Shown here piece after piece: positions 38,269-41,366 of a stretch of DNA of 41,366 nucleotides (position 1 is the first letter of the stretch; each line of letters opens with the position of its first letter). Both the position numbers and the translations under genes were made by a program. The notes beneath the pieces are model-generated. The model searched no databases, was not told the DNA's origin, and saw nothing but the letters and a program-made list of their open reading frames with translations. The stretch comes from Thermomicrobiales bacterium. Lineage in GTDB: Bacteria; Chloroflexota; Chloroflexia; Thermomicrobiales; UBA6265. The DNA lies in NCBI GenBank assembly GCA_023957015.1, contig JAMLHR010000023.1, positions 1-41,366 of the forward strand, in the 5' to 3' direction.

Positions 38269-39087
38269 CTACTTCTTGAACGAGGGAATGCTGGTGCGTT
38301 TGTGGGCGGAGCCGTTGTGCAACTGCATCACGCGCGCCAACACGGCCTCATCGATACCGGAGGTATCTCCGGCCTCTATCGCCAGGAGCGCGGTGTCGAG
38401 ATCGGCATAGGAGATACCGATCTCATCCTCATCCGTCTGACCGACCCAGAGTCCGGCGCTCGGTGGACGGGTAATAACGGTTTCCGGGACACCAATCGCT
38501 CTCGCCACGGCGCGTACTTCGAACTTGTAGAGGTCGAGGAGAGGGAAGAGATCGACACCACCATCGCCGTGCTTGGTGAAGTAGCCGATTAGGTACTCCG
38601 TCTTGTTGCCGGTACCAACCACCACACCGCGGCTGAGATTTGCCAGGTAATAGTTCGTGATCATGCGGGAGCGAGGTCGGACGTTGGCGCGCGCGAGCTG
38701 GAGTCGAGCGTCGCTACCAGCGGGAACCTCTTCCTGAAGGACATTTCCGTAGAGTGTCTCTTCACTCGGCATGGCGGCGAAAACGGCGTCCGCGACACCG
38801 GTGAGATCAATCGTCAGCGATCTTGTGCCGAAGGCATCGATAACCTTCTGCGCTTCCACCGCATCTTCCGGGATGCTGGAGCTCGGCATGATGATACCGA
38901 GCACGCGATCTCCGCCCACCGCGCGGGCGCAGAGTCCTGCCACAACCGCGGAGTCGATACCCCCGCTGATACCCATCACGAAACGATCTGCGTGTGCCTC
39001 GTCGATCCGTTCTTTCAGCCAGGCCGTAACTTGGTCGGCGAGTGCGAGCGCGTCTGACTCGTTCAACTTGGGCGCGGGTGTGGACAT
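38269..39087 (-). CDS. nadE: NH3-dependent NAD+ synthetase
   Basis: This 272-residue enzyme converts nicotinic acid adenine dinucleotide to NAD+ with ATP and ammonia. The PP-loop is SGGIDSAVVAG (41-51). The ARANVRPRSRMITNYYLANL block (about 133-152), GTGNKTEYLIGYFTKHGDGG (about 157-176) and the C-terminal AHKRTSIPSF are family marks. There is no glutaminase domain. Start ATG 39087 gives MSTPAPKLNESDALAL. Confidence 0.94.
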   Translation of the reverse strand: MSTPAPKLNESDALALADQVTAWLKERIDEAHADRFVMGISGGIDSAVVAGLCARAVGGDRVLGIIMPSSSIPEDAVEAQKVIDAFGTRSLTIDLTGVADAVFAAMPSEETLYGNVLQEEVPAGSDARLQLARANVRPRSRMITNYYLANLSRGVVVGTGNKTEYLIGYFTKHGDGGVDLFPLLDLYKFEVRAVARAIGVPETVITRPPSAGLWVGQTDEDEIGISYADLDTALLAIEAGDTSGIDEAVLARVMQLHNGSAHKRTSIPSFKK

Positions 39088-39116
39088 GGTGACTCCATCA
39101 TCGACTGATCACGAAA

Positions 39117-39145
39117 GTGGGTCGACACCATCGGTGCCGACCCAC
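39117..39145 (-). terminator. Hairpin after lpdA
   Basis: GTGGGTCG and CGACCCAC pair, with inner CACC/GGTG and one mismatch. On the minus strand it follows the lpdA stop by about 70 nt and is followed by only TTTCG, so it is a weak terminator candidate. Confidence 0.45.
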
Positions 39146-39217
39146 ACAGTTTACTGCGATTACGATTTTGTGCGTGACCAAAATCCGGATGCCCGATTGG
39201 TCAATCTGCACAATGGA

Positions 39218-40630
39218 CTAGAAATCGATCGCCTGGCCAAATACATCCATGGCTGCCTGACCGATGACCTCGGAAACGGTTGGGTGCGGGTGCACCGTCA
39301 TCGTCAGCTCTTCGGCGCTGGCGTTGAGGAAGCGAGCGAGACCCGCCTCGGCAATCAGTTCGGTCGCGTGCGGACCGATGATGTGAACGCCGAGGATATC
39401 GTGAGTGTCGGCATCAACAACGATCTTGGTCAGACCTTCGGCCTCACCCTCGATCACGGCTTTGCCATTCGGCATCATCGGGAACTTGCCGACCATGACC
39501 TCATAGCCGAGTTCCTTGGCCTTCTCCTCGGAGAGACCGACCGAGCCGATCTCTGGGTGACAGTAGGTGCAGGTCGGGACATTGAGGTGATCGAGCGGGA
39601 ACGGATTGTGACCGGCGATGTGCTCGACCGCGATGATGCCGTGGTGGCCAGCGGTGTGAGCCAACATCTGGATGCCGTTGACGTCACCGATAGCGTAGAC
39701 ACCATCGACATTGGTTCGCATCATGTCGTCGACAACGATCGCGCCCTTCTCGGTCTTCACACCAACTTGCTCGAGACCAATATTCTCGATGTTCGGCTGG
39801 CGACCGGTAGCGACCAGAAGCACATCAGCTTCAACCACGGTCTGCTTGCCCTTGACATCGACCGTCAGCGTCACGCCCTTGTCCGTGACCTTCCAGTCAT
39901 CGGCCTTCGGGCGAACGCCTTCAAGGACATTGATCTTCTGGCGCTTGTATTGCTTGGTCAGCTCCTTGCGGATATCACCGTCTTCGTTCGGCACGACATT
40001 GCCGACCAGGGTAACTTCCGAGCCGTAACGATGATAGACGGATGCCCACTCGACGCCGGTGGCACCGCCACCGCGGACGATGATGCGCTTCGGTAGCTTC
40101 TCCAGAACCACTGCGTGGTCGGAGTTGATCACGACCTTGCCGTCATACGGCACACCATCGATCTCGCGCGGGCGGGAACCGGTATTGATGATGATGCTCT
40201 TGCCAGTGAGTACAACCTTCTCGCCGGACTCGTTGAGCGTGACCTCGACCTGATTCTTGCTGATCAGCTTGCCATCGCCCTTGAAGACTGGCACCTTGTT
40301 CTTCTTGTCAAACAGGAACTGCAGGCCGGTGTACTGCTTGTTGACAACGGCCAGGCTGCGCTGGAGGGCTGTATCGTAGTTGAAGGTGGATTCGCCCTTG
40401 ATGTCGACACCGAACTCGCTGGCGCGATTGACGGTATCGAGGACGCTGGCACTCTTCAGGAATGCCTTGGTGGGGATACACCCGCGGTGGAGGCAGACGC
40501 CGCCGACCTTATCCCGCTCCACGACCGCGACGTTGAGACCGAGCTGCTTGGCACGGAAGGCGGCATAGTAGCCACCAGTACCAGCACCGAGGATTACGAC
40601 ATCAAATTCATTCTGGGCCATGGTCGGCAC
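39218..40630 (-). CDS. lpdA: Dihydrolipoyl dehydrogenase
   Basis: This 470-residue flavoprotein reoxidises dihydrolipoamide in 2-oxoacid dehydrogenase and glycine cleavage complexes. The FAD site is VVILGAGTGGYYAAFRA (about 11-27). The redox cysteines are C46 and C51 in GGVCLHRGCIPTK. The NAD site is IIVRGGGATGVEWASVYHRYG (about 181-200). The C-terminal HPHPTVSEVIG has the active histidine. The start may be GTG 40630 or ATG 40621 (MAQNEFDVVI); GGGAG lies upstream of both. No E1 or E2 gene is adjacent. Confidence 0.95.
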   Translation of the reverse strand: MPTMAQNEFDVVILGAGTGGYYAAFRAKQLGLNVAVVERDKVGGVCLHRGCIPTKAFLKSASVLDTVNRASEFGVDIKGESTFNYDTALQRSLAVVNKQYTGLQFLFDKKNKVPVFKGDGKLISKNQVEVTLNESGEKVVLTGKSIIINTGSRPREIDGVPYDGKVVINSDHAVVLEKLPKRIIVRGGGATGVEWASVYHRYGSEVTLVGNVVPNEDGDIRKELTKQYKRQKINVLEGVRPKADDWKVTDKGVTLTVDVKGKQTVVEADVLLVATGRQPNIENIGLEQVGVKTEKGAIVVDDMMRTNVDGVYAIGDVNGIQMLAHTAGHHGIIAVEHIAGHNPFPLDHLNVPTCTYCHPEIGSVGLSEEKAKELGYEVMVGKFPMMPNGKAVIEGEAEGLTKIVVDADTHDILGVHIIGPHATELIAEAGLARFLNASAEELTMTVHPHPTVSEVIGQAAMDVFGQAIDF

Positions 40631-40773
40631 TGCTCCCTATTGCGAGCCGGGCAGCATCGCCCTCGGCTCGTCCAATTCAACGCTTACTATTGTACGGTAA
40701 TGCCCATTTCGCCGAGCGTACAGCATACAATCTGAAACACCCACCGGAACGGCCCAAAATAAGGAAAATCGCC

Positions 40774-40802
40774 TTGACGATACGGGTAATGGCTGCTACA
40801 TT
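40774..40802 (+). promoter_or_regulatory. Promoter of the tRNA(CAU) gene
   Basis: TTGACG and TACATT are separated by 17 bp and end 12 bp before the tRNA. tilS may be cotranscribed. The remaining bases of 40631-40773 show no gene. Confidence 0.65.
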
Positions 40803-40814
40803 AGTCCCCGTCAT

Positions 40815-40886
40815 GGCGACGTAGCTCAGTGGCAGAGCAAAGGACTCATAAGCCTTTGGCCGGTGGTTCGAATCCACCCGTCGGCA
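40815..40886 (+). tRNA. tRNA with anticodon CAU (Met or Ile2)
   Basis: This 72-nt cloverleaf has acceptor GGCGACG/CGTCGGC, D arm GCTC...GAGC, anticodon loop CTCATAA and T arm GGTGG TTCGAAT CCACC. The acceptor stem has a G2-G71 mismatch. Discriminator is A and CCA is not fully encoded (ACCG). Elongator tRNA-Met and tRNA-Ile2 share the CAU anticodon; the CTCATAA loop is compatible with both. Its place 40 bp before tilS favours tRNA-Ile2 somewhat. Confidence 0.85.
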
Positions 40887-40926
40887 CCGCCTCCCCGGCC
40901 TAAACCCCTTCAGGAACAATCCACCC

Positions 40927-41366
40927 ATGGCGCGTACGCGTTCCGTCCGAGCAGGATTCGAGCAACGTTTCCTCCGGCGTATGCGCCTGCTTGGCTTCGA
41001 ATCAGCAGCCAGCATTGCCGTCGGGTTCTCCGGCGGATACGACTCGCTGGCGCTCGCACTCGCTTTGCGCGCCGTGAGCGCGCCGCTCGACCTGGAGCTG
41101 ATTCTCGTTCACGTCGATCATGGATTGCGGTCCGAATCGGCGGCCGATGCCCGCTGGTGCGTTCACTTGGCCGAGGTCATCGGCATCCCAATCGAGGTGG
41201 CGACGGCGTCATCTGGCCCGCGCCACCAGCGTGAGCGATTGGGGGTTGAGGAGGCCGCCCGGCGCGAGCGATATCTGGCGCTCGCCCGGATCGCCGAATC
41301 GAATCAGAGCCCCGTCATCGCGTTGGGACATCAGATCGAGGATCAAGCCGAGACCGTTCTGTTGCA
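40927..41366 (+). CDS. tilS: tRNA(Ile)-lysidine synthetase, truncated by window end
   Basis: The first 146 residues of TilS are present. The enzyme changes C34 of tRNA-Ile2(CAU) to lysidine, which switches it from Met to Ile identity. The PP-loop is GFSGGYDSLALAL (about 37-49), then LVHVDHGLRSESAADARWC and the LGHQIEDQAETVLL block near the window end. ATG 40927 gives MARTRSVRAGFEQRFLRRMR. No frame break is seen up to 41366. Confidence 0.93.
   Translation, partial: MARTRSVRAGFEQRFLRRMRLLGFESAASIAVGFSGGYDSLALALALRAVSAPLDLELILVHVDHGLRSESAADARWCVHLAEVIGIPIEVATASSGPRHQRERLGVEEAARRERYLALARIAESNQSPVIALGHQIEDQAETVLL

Noticed and set aside
38771..40096. 441-codon plus-strand open frame across nadE and lpdA
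   Set aside because: It overlaps two well-supported genes in antisense and its protein has no family pattern.

Overview
The window is a gene-dense bacterial chromosome segment. The inference is a member of the Chloroflexota near the Thermomicrobia/Sphaerobacter side. The grounds are the protein style, a short 601-residue IF-2, an EF-P with an atypical tip loop, and gene order. This is not a database result. No phage, CRISPR array or complete insertion sequence was seen. The two tRNA genes and nearly all housekeeping genes look functional.

Region 1 (1-9.8 kb, all minus strand) is a long co-directional run: a small membrane protein, a Nudix-fold protein, uvrB, a Tat-exported protein, aroQ, an Xaa-Pro peptidase, efp, accB, xseA, xseB and a HypE/AIR-synthase-like protein. 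The aroQ-pepP-efp-accB...xseA-xseB order is a widespread bacterial cluster, here without accC. Four spacers in this run carry copies of one ~55-70 bp imperfect inverted repeat. uvrB has a near-consensus SOS-type operator just after its -10.

Region 2 (9.8-16.2 kb) holds an uncharacterised plus-strand gene coupled to a frameshifted Imm-5-like gene, then a minus-strand ABC transporter plus NarL/LiaR-type two-component operon, prephenate dehydrogenase and an SH3-domain membrane protein. A perfect 14-bp-arm palindrome lies in front of the transporter operon.

Region 3 (16.2-21.6 kb) has tRNA-Pro(CGG) with a terminator, then minus-strand dnaG, dgt and a UvrD/PcrA helicase.

Region 4 (21.7-32.5 kb, plus strand) is the translation cluster nusA-ylxR-infB-rbfA-nrnA-truB-ribF followed by infC-rpmI-rplT-trmH and a HU gene. 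nusA and infC each have a promoter followed by an intrinsic terminator placed just before the ribosome binding site, which suggests attenuation. infC appears to start with ATT. nrnA carries frameshifts although its motifs survive. ribF is a decayed pseudogene, and a second ribF kinase-domain remnant lies 1.2 kb downstream. Between the two remnants sits a foreign-looking cassette on the opposite strand: one intact 106-codon ORF with its own promoter, one coupled pseudogene and one truncated ORF.

Region 5 (32.5-41.4 kb) has minus-strand plsX, gyrB, a multi-pass membrane protein and a small zinc metallopeptidase, a divergent phosphotriesterase-family hydrolase, then nadE and lpdA. It ends with a tRNA(CAU) gene directly in front of a truncated tilS. 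TilS is the enzyme that modifies tRNA-Ile2(CAU), so this neighbour pair is informative.
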